Shown here: positions 1-7,686 of the stretch, piece after piece | Numbering within the stretch: position 1 is the first letter of the stretch | Layout of the letters: the number at the start of each line of letters is the position of its first letter | From: Streptosporangium saharense | GTDB lineage: Bacteria > Actinomycetota > Actinomycetes > Streptosporangiales > Streptosporangiaceae | DNA length: 64,000 nt | Assembly: GCF_014203715.1 (NCBI RefSeq) | Contig: NZ_JACHJP010000002.1 | Coordinates: 1,364,001-1,428,000 of the forward strand | Reading direction: 5' to 3' | Program-made: the position numbers and the translations under genes | Notes under the pieces: generated by a model | Told to the model about the DNA's origin: nothing | Seen by the model: only the letters and a program-made list of their open reading frames with translations | Database searches by the model: none

Positions 1-1
1 C

Positions 2-640
2 CTCTATCCCACCCGGGGCGATCTCGGCCCCCTGCTGAAGATCGCCCACGGGACAGGTGTGCGGTACGTCGTGCTGCTGTCCTCCCCCGCCGCCTACGAC
101 GCCGGGGAGTACGACCAGCCCATCGGACTCGTCCACCGGGAGGCGGAACGGGCCGTCGAGGAGTCCGGCCTGCCGTACACCGTGCTGTATCCGAGCTGGC
201 TGGCCAGCAACACGCGCCGTGACTGGGCCGAGCAGATCCGCTCCCTCGGCCGGGTCGGCGTCGCCCATCCCGAGGCGCAGGTCAACCCGATCCACCTCGA
301 CGACGTCGCCGAGGTGGCCGCGCACCTGCTGACCGACGACAGGCACCGGGGGCGGATGCAGGTGCTCACCGGCCCCCGGTCGATGCGCCTGCGCGACGTC
401 GTCACGGTTCTGGGAGACGTCCTGGGCAGATCCATAACGCTGGACGAGCTGACCGAGGAGCAGGCGATCGAACAGCGCGCCCCCTGGATGCCCGAGGCGA
501 TCCTGCGGACGCTGCTCGCGGTGACCGCCCTGGGCGTCGGCGTTCTCGCGCCCGTCACCAACAACGTCGAGCGGATCACGGGCCACCCGGCCCGCGAGTT
601 CGCCGAGTGGGCGAGAACCCACCGCGCCGACTTCGAGTGA
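2..640 (+). CDS. NAD(P)-binding NmrA-like oxidoreductase, C-terminal part
   Basis: The reading frame is open from the first bases of the window, so the N-terminus with the Gly-rich dinucleotide-binding loop lies upstream and about 212 residues remain. The visible part has the layout of atypical short-chain dehydrogenases of the NmrA/NAD(P)H-binding group. A beta strand ending in VVLLSS is followed by a segment where EAERAVEESGLPYTVLYPS matches the usual helix-strand pair. Next comes NPIHLDDVAEVAAHLL, the conserved Asp-Val region before the C-terminal helices. A GTG at 59 is an internal valine, not the start. Substrate unknown; family call fairly sure, function not. Confidence 0.7.
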   Translation, partial: LYPTRGDLGPLLKIAHGTGVRYVVLLSSPAAYDAGEYDQPIGLVHREAERAVEESGLPYTVLYPSWLASNTRRDWAEQIRSLGRVGVAHPEAQVNPIHLDDVAEVAAHLLTDDRHRGRMQVLTGPRSMRLRDVVTVLGDVLGRSITLDELTEEQAIEQRAPWMPEAILRTLLAVTALGVGVLAPVTNNVERITGHPAREFAEWARTHRADFE

Positions 641-646
641 CACGCG

Positions 647-678
647 AGGCGCCCCGGCCACAACGGGCCGGGGCGCCT
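647..678. terminator. Bidirectional hairpin terminator
   Basis: A perfect 13-bp inverted repeat (AGGCGCCCCGGCC / GGCCGGGGCGCCT) with a 6-nt loop lies between two convergent genes. It has no U tract, as is usual in this window, and can serve both the reductase and dps. Confidence 0.75.
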
Positions 679-699
679 CCGAGCACGGTGAAGGACGAT

Positions 700-1167
700 C
701 TAGCGCTGGGCTTCCATCATCCAGTGCTGTTCCTCCAGTTTCTGGGTGATCTCGATGAAGATGTCCTGGGTCACCGGATCCGGCTTGTCGGTCGCCTCGA
801 TGCGCTCACGCATCCTGCGGATGATCGATCCGAGGATGTCCGTCATCGCGGCGACGACCTTGCCGTCGTTGAGGTAACCGGCCTCCAGCTCCGGAAGCTC
901 GCTGGTCTTGGCGAGCGTGGAGGCGCGCCCATCCGGGTTGCCTCCGATCGCGACCTCCCGCTCGGCGACGGTGTCGGCGTACTTCCTGGCCGATGTGACG
1001 ATCTCGTCGAGCTGCAGGTGCAGTGAGCGGAAGTGGTGGCCGATCACGTTCCAGTGGGCCTGCTTGCCCAGGAGCGACAGCTCCAGAAGATCCACGAGTG
1101 CGCCCTGGAGCGCGGTGGTGACGACCTTCTTGTCCTCGCCCTTGAGCGAACTGGTGATCGCGGACAT
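700..1167 (-). CDS. dps: Dps-family DNA-protecting ferritin-like protein
   Basis: The 155-residue protein matches Dps/miniferritin size. The ferroxidase signature is visible at residues 36-55: QAHWNVIG with H38 and W39, then a helix with H50, D54 and E55 typical of the inter-subunit iron site. Dps forms a dodecamer that oxidises and stores iron using peroxide and can coat DNA in stationary phase. The ATG has a strong GGGGGAGG ribosome-binding site 7 nt upstream. Its promoter region carries a dyad (see 1198-1214). It is transcribed divergently from the MerR gene and convergently with the partial reductase. Family call is firm; DNA binding is not shown by the sequence, because the N-terminal tail is short. 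Confidence 0.92.
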   Translation of the reverse strand: MSAITSSLKGEDKKVVTTALQGALVDLLELSLLGKQAHWNVIGHHFRSLHLQLDEIVTSARKYADTVAEREVAIGGNPDGRASTLAKTSELPELEAGYLNDGKVVAAMTDILGSIIRRMRERIEATDKPDPVTQDIFIEITQKLEEQHWMMEAQR

Positions 1168-1197
1168 GTGGTGTCCTCCCCCTGCTTTCAGGATCGG

Positions 1198-1232
1198 TTC
1201 CGTTTTGTACGGAAATGCCCCTACCCATCAAT
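1198..1232 (-). promoter_or_regulatory. dps promoter with overlapping dyad
   Basis: On the minus strand a -35-like TTGATG (1232-1227) is followed after 16 nt by TACAAA (1210-1205). A 17-nt dyad, TTCCGT-N5-ACGGAA (1198-1214), overlaps the -10 box and is well placed for a repressor, perhaps an iron- or peroxide-responsive one. The regulator is not identifiable from the site alone. Confidence 0.5.
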
Positions 1233-1244
1233 CCCGCTCTTATG

Positions 1245-1274
1245 TTGACACTGTCATCGTTACAGTGTCACTAT
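1245..1274 (+). promoter_or_regulatory. MerR-type promoter and palindromic operator
   Basis: TTGACA (1245-1250) and CACTAT (1269-1274) are 18 nt apart. A perfect inverted repeat, TGACACTGT-N7-ACAGTGTCA (1246-1270), fills the spacer, which is the geometry expected of MerR-family operators. The -10 box ends 6 nt before the ATG at 1281, so the transcript is probably leaderless and the regulator probably controls itself and the downstream VIT/vWA gene. Confidence 0.75.
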
Positions 1275-1280
1275 CGCCGT

Positions 1281-1832
1281 ATGGAATGGACCATCGGTGA
1301 GCTGGCGGAGCGGGCCTCCGCGGCACTCTCCCCGACCGCCCAGCTCAACGGGCGGGTCAGGGACGTGCCCAACGAGCGCCTCATCCGGTGGTACGCCACG
1401 ATCGGCCTGCTCGACCCGCCCACCTCCCGCAGGGGACGCGTCGCCCTGTACGGCAGGCGCCACCTGCTCCAGCTCGTCGCCGTCAAGCGCCGTCAGGCCG
1501 AGGGGCTGACCATCGCCGAGATCCAGGCGGAGCTGGCCGGGGCGAGCGACCAGGCCCTTGAGACCATCGCCGACCTCCCCTCTCCCCCACCCGCGCCTCC
1601 CGCCGCGAAAAGCGAGAGCACCCGTCCGAGGTTCTGGGCGAAGCCGCCCAGGACGCCACATCCCACCCAGGTCAACGGCGTACGGCTGGCCCCCGGGGTG
1701 ACGCTGATGCTCGACGGCGGCCGTCCCCTCTCCCCCGCCGCGCTCGCCGACATCGGCACCGCCGCCGAGGCGCTCCTGGCGGTCCTGCGCGAACACGACC
1801 TCGTCCCCGATCACGAAGGGAACCAATCATGA
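1281..1832 (+). CDS. MerR-family transcriptional regulator
   Basis: The product has 183 residues. An N-terminal winged helix-turn-helix (about 3-75) contains WTIGELAERA, then LIRWYATIGLLDPP (the MerR hinge after the first helices) and GRRHLLQLVAVKRRQAEGLTIAEIQ. The C-terminal half is a Pro/Ala linker plus a short hydrophobic domain without cysteines, so metal sensing is unlikely and the ligand is unknown. I chose the ATG at 1281: it starts exactly at the conserved domain and lies 6 nt after a -10 box. The stop overlaps the next start as ATGA, which implies translational coupling to the VIT/vWA gene. It probably binds the palindrome just upstream. Confidence 0.85.
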   Translation: MEWTIGELAERASAALSPTAQLNGRVRDVPNERLIRWYATIGLLDPPTSRRGRVALYGRRHLLQLVAVKRRQAEGLTIAEIQAELAGASDQALETIADLPSPPPAPPAAKSESTRPRFWAKPPRTPHPTQVNGVRLAPGVTLMLDGGRPLSPAALADIGTAAEALLAVLREHDLVPDHEGNQS

Positions 1833-4114
1833 TCACCGAGATCACGGCGCTACGCCCCGAGGAGTGCGAGCCGGTCCCCGGCGCCGGTCTCGGGGCCCTC
1901 GTCACCGACCGGGGCAACCTGCCGCTGGAGAGCGTCGAGGTGACCGCGGGCGTCTGCGGCCTCGCCGCGGGGGTCGAGGTCGTCCAGACCTTCCGCAACC
2001 CGCACGAGGTGGCGCTTGAGGCGACCTACGTCTTCCCGCTGCCCGACCGGGCAGCCGTCACCTCCTTCACGATGGAGGCGGACGGCAGGGTCGTCGAGGG
2101 CGTCCTGAAGGAGCGGGGCCAGGCCAGGGCCGACTACGACCAGGCCCTCGCCGAGGGCAGGCGGGCCGCCATCGCCGAGGAGGACCGTCCCGACGTCTTC
2201 ACGATCAGGGTCGGCAACCTCGTGCCCGGCGAGCGGGTCACCGTACGTCTCGGGCTCGACCAGCCACTCCCCTACGAGGACGGCGCCGCGACCTTCCGCT
2301 TCCCGCTGGTCGTCGCGCCCCGATACATCCCCGGTGTCCCGCTCGACGGGGACAGGGCGGGCGACGGCTGGGCCGACGACACCGACGCGGTGCCCGACGC
2401 CTCCCGGATCACGCCCCCGGTGCTGCTGCCCGGCTTCCCCAACCCGGTGCGCCTTTCGCTGGCCGTCTCCATCGACCCGGCCGGTCTCGACCTGCGCGAG
2501 ATCCGCTCAAGCCTGCACGTGGTCCAGGAGGAGGGCCACACCGTACGGCTGCGCCCCGACGAGCGGCTCGACCGTGACTTCGTGCTCCGCCTGACCTTCG
2601 ACGCCTCGACCTCGCTCGCCCTGGTCCCCGACCCGGAGGACGGCTCCCAGGAGGGCACGTTCGCGCTGACCGTCGTGCCCGATCCCGCCCAGGTCACGGG
2701 CAGGGCGAAAGACGTCGTGCTGGTGCTCGACCGCTCGGGGAGCATGACCGGCTGGAAGATGGTCGCGGCCCGGCGGGCGGCGGCCCGCATCGTCGACACG
2801 CTCACCGGCGGCGACCGGTTCGCGGTGCTGTCCTTCGACACCGTGGTCGAGTGGCCCGAGGGGCTCGGCGAGGGGCTGTCCGAGGCGGGCGACCGCAACC
2901 GCTACCGCGCGGTCGAGCACCTGGCCCGCCTTGAGGCCCGGGGCGGCACCGAGATGCTGGCCCCCCTTGAGAAGGCCGCCGCCCTGCTCACCTCCGACAA
3001 GAGGGATCGGGTGCTGGTGCTCGTCACCGACGGCCAGGTCGGCAACGAGGACCAGATCCTGGAACGGCTCGCTCCCCGCCTCACCGGGACGCGGGTGCAC
3101 ACGGTCGGCATCGACAGGGCCGTCAACGCCGGGTTCCTGAGCAGGCTGGCCGGGCTCGGCGCGGGCCGGTGCGAGCTGGTCGAGTCCGAGGACAGGCTCG
3201 ACGAGGCCATGGAGCACATCCACCGCAGGATCGGCTCCCCCCTGGTCACCGACCTGACCCTGGAGGCCGACGGACTCGACCCGGTCCCGGAGACCGTGAG
3301 CCGCCCGGGCTCGCTCTACCCGGGGGTCCCGCTCGTCGTCAGGGGACGCTACCGGGGCGCCGCCGAAGGTTCGCTGGCCGTGCGGGGAACGGACGCCTCT
3401 GGCCACGCCTGGGAGCGCCGGGTCGCGGGGAGCCTCACAGACAGCCCGGCGACCAGGGCGATCTGGGCACGGGAGCGCCTGCGGACGCTTGAGGACCGCT
3501 ACGCGACCGGGGACCACTTACTGGAGGAGGAGATCGTCGCGGTCTCTTTGAGGTACGGCGTGCTGTGCCGGTTCACCGCGTTCGTCGCGATCGACAGCCG
3601 GGTGGTGGCCGAGGGCGGTCCCGGGCACCACGTGGTCCAGCCGGTCGAACAGCCCAGCGGGTGGGGGTATCCGGTTCCTGCGGCGGCGCCGATGATGCTG
3701 GCCGGGATGGCGGCCCCCGCGAGTTATGGGGGTGCCCCCCTCCCGCCGCCCGCGCCCGTCGCCGCCGCCCCGCGCGCCGCGGCCCCCGGCGCCTTCCCCA
3801 AACGCGCCAGGGCCGCCAAGCCCGCTCCCGCTGCTCCCCCGGCGTCCCCGCAGCTTGGGGACCTGGTCGCCGAGGAGCTGCGTGGGCTGCGCGCCGCGGC
3901 CTCGCTGCCCGCCGCAGACCGGCGGCGTCACCTGGAGGACCTGGCGGGCAGGCTCGCCGTGTTCGCGCTCTCCCTGGGCGGTCACGCCGGGCTTGAGGCC
4001 CTGGTCGCGCGGCTGCGGGCGGGCGGCGACCTGGAAATCCTGTGGCGCGAGACGCTGGAGGGACTGGAGGCGCTGGGCCGTACCGGAAAACGCCGCTCTT
4101 TCTGGAGGCGATAA
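1829..4114 (+). CDS. VIT and von Willebrand factor A domain protein
   Basis: The product has 761 residues. A VIT domain (roughly 15-145) shows the typical VEVVQTFRNPHEVALEATYVFPLP-like core. The central vWA domain (about 295-460) has a complete metal-ion-dependent adhesion site, D301-R-S303-G-S305-M, with GGTEM and TDGQVGN later. An Ala/Pro-rich linker (about 610-690) leads to a helical tail. No signal peptide or membrane helix is seen, so it is probably cytoplasmic. VIT-vWA proteins bind protein partners through a divalent metal; their role in bacteria is poorly known. It is coupled (ATGA overlap) to the MerR regulator. Domain call is firm; function is unknown. Confidence 0.88.
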   Translation: MITEITALRPEECEPVPGAGLGALVTDRGNLPLESVEVTAGVCGLAAGVEVVQTFRNPHEVALEATYVFPLPDRAAVTSFTMEADGRVVEGVLKERGQARADYDQALAEGRRAAIAEEDRPDVFTIRVGNLVPGERVTVRLGLDQPLPYEDGAATFRFPLVVAPRYIPGVPLDGDRAGDGWADDTDAVPDASRITPPVLLPGFPNPVRLSLAVSIDPAGLDLREIRSSLHVVQEEGHTVRLRPDERLDRDFVLRLTFDASTSLALVPDPEDGSQEGTFALTVVPDPAQVTGRAKDVVLVLDRSGSMTGWKMVAARRAAARIVDTLTGGDRFAVLSFDTVVEWPEGLGEGLSEAGDRNRYRAVEHLARLEARGGTEMLAPLEKAAALLTSDKRDRVLVLVTDGQVGNEDQILERLAPRLTGTRVHTVGIDRAVNAGFLSRLAGLGAGRCELVESEDRLDEAMEHIHRRIGSPLVTDLTLEADGLDPVPETVSRPGSLYPGVPLVVRGRYRGAAEGSLAVRGTDASGHAWERRVAGSLTDSPATRAIWARERLRTLEDRYATGDHLLEEEIVAVSLRYGVLCRFTAFVAIDSRVVAEGGPGHHVVQPVEQPSGWGYPVPAAAPMMLAGMAAPASYGGAPLPPPAPVAAAPRAAAPGAFPKRARAAKPAPAAPPASPQLGDLVAEELRGLRAAASLPAADRRRHLEDLAGRLAVFALSLGGHAGLEALVARLRAGGDLEILWRETLEGLEALGRTGKRRSFWRR

Positions 4115-4190
4115 GGCCCATTTCTCGGAAGATATAACCCATTTCATATGGAGGGCATAACGCCCCATCTCCACAGGGGATAGCTTCCTC
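4111..4190 (+). repeat. Degenerate 23-nt repeats in an AT-rich spacer
   Basis: ATAAGGCCCATTTC (4111), ATAACCCATTTC (4134) and ATAACGCCCCATCTC (4157) start exactly 23 nt apart, and a weaker ATAGCTTCCTC follows at 4180. The first copy overlaps the stop of the vWA gene. A bulged hairpin (TGGA...GGGC / GCCC...TCCA, 4149-4173) sits inside and may act as a terminator. Nothing else is seen between this gene and 4243. Confidence 0.45.
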
Positions 4191-4243
4191 TTATAAGGGT
4201 CAGGACGTTATGCGATGAGTGATTAGTTGCAGGTCAGGTTGGT

Positions 4244-4249
4244 TACAGT
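4244..4249 (+). promoter_or_regulatory. -10 box of leaderless DUF885 gene
   Basis: TACAGT ends 6 nt before the GTG start at 4256, and no ribosome-binding site is present. No convincing -35 box is visible. Confidence 0.55.
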
Positions 4250-4255
4250 TCCCGC

Positions 4256-5887
4256 GTGACCAGTCCCATTTTTTCCCTTTGCAATGAATATGTTTCGCGT
4301 TCGGCGGCGCTCGACCCGGTCGCCGCCGGAGCGGCGGGCATCGCCGTCGAGTTCGCCGCCGCGTCGGACTACGGACCCGACGGCCACGCCGCGCGGGCCG
4401 CTCTGATCAGCGAGACATTGACCAGGCTCTCCGCCCTGACCCCCGAAGGTGAGGCGGACGTGCGGGCCGCCGCCCACCTGCGCGAACGCCTTGAGGCCGA
4501 ACGCGCCTGGCACGAGCTTGGCGAGCCGCTGCGCGCGGTGCAGGCGCCGTTCGGGCTCGTCAACGACCTGCGTGACAGCGTGGACCTGCTGCCGAACGCC
4601 ACCGACGACGAGTGGCGGGACGTGGCGGCCAGGCTGGCGGCGATGCCCGAGATGCTGGACGGCTGGCGGGCGAGCCTGGAGACCGGCCTGTCCAGGGGGC
4701 TGCGGGCGGCCCGCCGCCAGGCGCTGGAGTCGGCGGCCCAGGCCAGGCTCCTGGCCGAGGTCGGCACCCACGACTCGCTGCTCGCCCGCTACGGCGACGG
4801 GCCGGTGCGCGAGGAGCTGTCCAGGGGGATCGCCGCCGCGCACGGCGCCTACGCGCGGATCTCCCGCTACCTGCGCGAGGACTACGCGCCCAGGGCCGGG
4901 GAGCGCGACGCGGTCGGCGCGGAGCGCTACGCGGTCGCCGCCAGGCTCAACCTGGGCGCCGACATCGACCTGGTCGACGCCTACGAGTGGGGCTGGTCGG
5001 AACTCGAACGCATCGAGGCCGAACTCACCGTCGAGGCCGACCGGATCAAGGCGGGCGCCTCGATCGACGAGGCGACCGAGATCCTCAACGACACCCAGTA
5101 CGTCGTGGGCCGCGACGCCTACCGCGACTGGCTCCAGGAGCGTCACGACAGGGCCATCGAGCAGCTCCACGGCACCCACTTCGACATCGCCGAGCCGCTG
5201 CGCCGGGTGGACGTCACCCTGGCCGTCGGCTCCTCCTCGGGGGCGCCCTACTACACCTCGCCGAGCGAGGACCTGTCGCGGCCCGGCCGTACATGGTGGC
5301 CCGTCAGCGAGGACAGGAACCGCTTCGAGACCTGGCCCGAGCTGACCACGGTCTTCCACGAGGGCGTCCCCGGGCACCACCTGCAGTTCGGCGCTACCAA
5401 GGTCGCCGGGGAGAGCCTGTCGCGCTTCGGCAGGAACTCCTGGGTGAGCGGACACGGGGAGGGCTGGGCGCTGTACGCCGAGCGGCTGGCCGACGAGCTC
5501 GGCTGGTTCACCGAGCCCGGCACCCGTCTCGGCATGCTCGCCGGGTCGGCGTTGCGGGCGGCCAGGGTCGTCGTGGACATCGGCGTCCACCTGGACCTGC
5601 CGCTGCCGGACGGCTCGCGCTGGACCTTCGCCAGGGCGTGCGAGGTGCTGGGCGAGCGGGGCAGGTGCGAGCCGCACCGGATCCACGCCGAGATCGTCCG
5701 CTACTTCGGCTGGCCGGGGCAGGCGATCTCCTACAAGCTCGGCGAACGGGCGTGGCTGGCCGCCAGGCAGGAGGCCAGGACGCGCCTCGGCGCCGCCTTC
5801 GACCTGCGCCGCTGGCACACCGCCGCCCTCGAACTGGGCCCGGTCGGCCTGTCCAGTCTGGCCGAGGCCCTGCGCAGGATCGACTGA
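4256..5887 (+). CDS. DUF885-family putative metallopeptidase
   Basis: The 543-residue protein fits the DUF885 family, which is distantly related to zinc carboxypeptidases. The helical N-terminal part is followed by the characteristic H368-E-G-V-P-G-H-H375 element and downstream HGEGWALYAERLADELG (about 400-416), whose glutamate can be the third metal ligand. No signal peptide is visible, so it is likely cytoplasmic. Start: GTG at 4256, 6 nt after TACAGT, suggests a leaderless message. A Gly-His-rich substrate pocket and peptidase activity are inferred from the family; the substrate is unknown. It is followed by a strong hairpin terminator and stands as a single-gene unit. Confidence 0.85.
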   Translation: MTSPIFSLCNEYVSRSAALDPVAAGAAGIAVEFAAASDYGPDGHAARAALISETLTRLSALTPEGEADVRAAAHLRERLEAERAWHELGEPLRAVQAPFGLVNDLRDSVDLLPNATDDEWRDVAARLAAMPEMLDGWRASLETGLSRGLRAARRQALESAAQARLLAEVGTHDSLLARYGDGPVREELSRGIAAAHGAYARISRYLREDYAPRAGERDAVGAERYAVAARLNLGADIDLVDAYEWGWSELERIEAELTVEADRIKAGASIDEATEILNDTQYVVGRDAYRDWLQERHDRAIEQLHGTHFDIAEPLRRVDVTLAVGSSSGAPYYTSPSEDLSRPGRTWWPVSEDRNRFETWPELTTVFHEGVPGHHLQFGATKVAGESLSRFGRNSWVSGHGEGWALYAERLADELGWFTEPGTRLGMLAGSALRAARVVVDIGVHLDLPLPDGSRWTFARACEVLGERGRCEPHRIHAEIVRYFGWPGQAISYKLGERAWLAARQEARTRLGAAFDLRRWHTAALELGPVGLSSLAEALRRID

Positions 5888-5891
5888 ACGC

Positions 5892-5929
5892 CGGGCGGCC
5901 GGGGAACCATCCCTTTTCCCGGCCGCCCG
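5892..5929 (+). terminator. Hairpin terminator after DUF885 gene
   Basis: A perfect 12-bp stem (CGGGCGGCCGGG / CCCGGCCGCCCG) has a 14-nt loop and begins 4 nt after the stop codon. Confidence 0.75.
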
Positions 5930-5938
5930 TTACGCCCG

Positions 5939-5944
5939 TAAAGT
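5939..5944 (+). promoter_or_regulatory. -10 box upstream of homocysteine methyltransferase gene
   Basis: TAAAGT ends 6 nt before the ATG at 5951. The intervening GAGGAG abuts the start codon and is too close to act as a normal ribosome-binding site, so a leaderless message is likely. Confidence 0.5.
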
Positions 5945-5950
5945 GAGGAG

Positions 5951-6811
5951 ATGACGGTTCTTGACGGTGGGCTGGCCACACATCTCGAAGCGCTCGGCGC
6001 TGACCTGCGTGACGAGCTGTGGTCGGCGAAACTCCTGGTCGAGGACCCCTCGGTGATCCGTCAGGCGCACCTCGACTACTTCGCCGCCGGGGCCGAGGTG
6101 GCCACGACCGCCAGCTACCAGGCGAGCATCCCGGCCTTCACCCGGCGCGGGCTGGACGCCGCCCAGGCCGAGCGGCTGATCCTGCTTTCCGTACGGCTCG
6201 CCGCCGAGGCCAGGGACGCCAGCGGCGGGGGCACGGTCGCCGCCAGTGTCGGGCCGTACGGCGCGGCCCTGGCCAACGGCGCCGAGTACACCGGTGACTA
6301 CGACCTCGACGAGGACGGCCTGTTCGCCTGGCACCGGGACCGCTGGCACATCCTGGCGGGCTCCGGGGCCGACCTGCTGGCCTGCGAGACCATCCCGTCC
6401 CACGCGGAGGCGCGGGCGCTGCGGCGGCTGCTGGACGAGACGCCGGGGACCAGGGTGTGGGTGAGCTTCTCCTGTCGTGACGGGGAGCGCATCAGCGACG
6501 GCACCCCCCTGCGTGAGGTCGCCGCGCTGTTCGCCGGTCATCCGGGGGTGGTCGCGGTCGGCGTCAACTGCGTCGCGCCCCGCCACGTCCCCTCCCTCAT
6601 CAAGGAGGTCACGGACGTCCCGGTGGTGGTCTACCCCAACTCCGGCGAGTTCTGGAACGCCGCCGAACACCGGTGGGAGGGGCTGGCCGATCCCGTGGAG
6701 TACGGCGCCGCGGCGGCCGAGTGGCACGCGGCCGGGGCGACCCTGGTGGGGGGCTGCTGCCGTACGACACCCGAGCACATCCGCCGGGTCCGTGAGCACC
6801 TGCCTGGCTGA
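5951..6811 (+). CDS. mmuM: Homocysteine S-methyltransferase
   Basis: The 286-residue cytoplasmic enzyme transfers a methyl group, in this family from S-methylmethionine or S-adenosylmethionine, to homocysteine to give methionine. It starts with DGGLATHLEALG, the family's N-terminal DGGxxTxLE-like signature. The zinc-thiolate ligands are in place: C207 in GVNC and C269-C270 in GGCCRTTPEHI near the C-terminus. Length agrees with MmuM rather than with the much longer MetH. It stands alone between a terminator and a convergent acyltransferase gene. Methyl donor not determinable from sequence. Confidence 0.9.
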   Translation: MTVLDGGLATHLEALGADLRDELWSAKLLVEDPSVIRQAHLDYFAAGAEVATTASYQASIPAFTRRGLDAAQAERLILLSVRLAAEARDASGGGTVAASVGPYGAALANGAEYTGDYDLDEDGLFAWHRDRWHILAGSGADLLACETIPSHAEARALRRLLDETPGTRVWVSFSCRDGERISDGTPLREVAALFAGHPGVVAVGVNCVAPRHVPSLIKEVTDVPVVVYPNSGEFWNAAEHRWEGLADPVEYGAAAAEWHAAGATLVGGCCRTTPEHIRRVREHLPG

Positions 6812-6818
6812 GCGGCGC

Positions 6819-7538
6819 TCAGTCCCGCCGGGGCTTCCCCTTGGCGGCCTCCCTGGCCGCGCGGGCGGCCTCGACCTTGGCGCTCGCGGCGTACTTGTCG
6901 ACGTACTCCTGACCGGACAGCTCCATCAGCGCGTACATGATCTCGTCGGTGACCGCGCGCAGGACCAGGCGGTCCTCCTCCATCCCGTAGTAGCGGGAGA
7001 AGTCGAGCGGCTTGCCGAACTTGACCCCGGGGCGGATGCCGAGCTTGGGAAGGGGCCGTCCCGGCGGCATCATCTCGAAGGTGTTGACCATCGCCCACGG
7101 GATGACCGGGACCCGCGCCTCAAGCGCCAGCCTCGCCACGCCGGTCTTGCCCTTGTAGAGACGCCCGTCGTGGGAACGGGTCCCCTCGGGGTAGATGGCC
7201 AGGACCTGGCCCTCACCCAGGATGCGCTTGCCGGTGCGCAGCGCCGCCTCGCTGGCCTTGCCACCGGAGCGGTCGATCGGGACGGTGCCGACGCCGCTGA
7301 AGAAGGCCCGGCTGAGCGCGCCCTTGATCCCGCGTCCCGTGAAGTAGTCGGACTTGCCGAGGGAGATGACCTTGCGGGGCAGGAAAAGCGCCCCGAAGAA
7401 GTGGTCGGCGAACGACAGGTGGTTACCGGCCAGGATCACCGGCCCCTTCCTCGGCACGTTGTCCACCCCCTCCGCCCAGGGGCGGAAGACGAAATGGAGG
7501 AAGGGCCAGAGGATGGCCTTCACCACCCAGTAGAACAC
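6819..7538 (-). CDS. 1-acylglycerol-3-phosphate acyltransferase (PlsC family)
   Basis: The 239-residue protein has the acyltransferase motifs N39-H40-x4-D45 (NHLSFAD, catalytic His-Asp), PIDRSGG, and YPEGTRS (E118-G-T120, phosphate binding). A hydrophobic N-terminal stretch (1-20) suggests membrane association. The family acylates lysophosphatidic acid at sn-2 to make phosphatidic acid. The C-terminus is Ala/Lys-rich. GTG at 7538 is supported by GAAGGAG 6 nt upstream. The stop is 7 nt from the convergent mmuM stop, with no terminator between them. Paralogues with other acceptors exist, so no symbol is given. Confidence 0.88.
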   Translation of the reverse strand: MFYWVVKAILWPFLHFVFRPWAEGVDNVPRKGPVILAGNHLSFADHFFGALFLPRKVISLGKSDYFTGRGIKGALSRAFFSGVGTVPIDRSGGKASEAALRTGKRILGEGQVLAIYPEGTRSHDGRLYKGKTGVARLALEARVPVIPWAMVNTFEMMPPGRPLPKLGIRPGVKFGKPLDFSRYYGMEEDRLVLRAVTDEIMYALMELSGQEYVDKYAASAKVEAARAAREAAKGKPRRD

Positions 7539-7686
7539 GCGAGGCTCCTTCGGTCGGCAGGGGGGACCTGGAGCAATCCTCCCACTTCCCGGACGGACGA
7601 CCTACATCGCCAAACCACACATATCGACCTCTCGCAAAACACGCCCCAGTCGTGCGACGATCGGGCGAACCTTACAAGGAGCTGCG

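Noticed and set aside
59-61. GTG as the start of the first reductase gene
   Set aside because: The frame is open upstream to the window edge and the GTG codes an internal valine of a core strand.
4223-5818. Long minus-strand open frame opposite the DUF885 gene
   Set aside because: It is compositionally driven (high-GC third positions leave the complementary strand open), matches no family and lies wholly within a well-supported gene.
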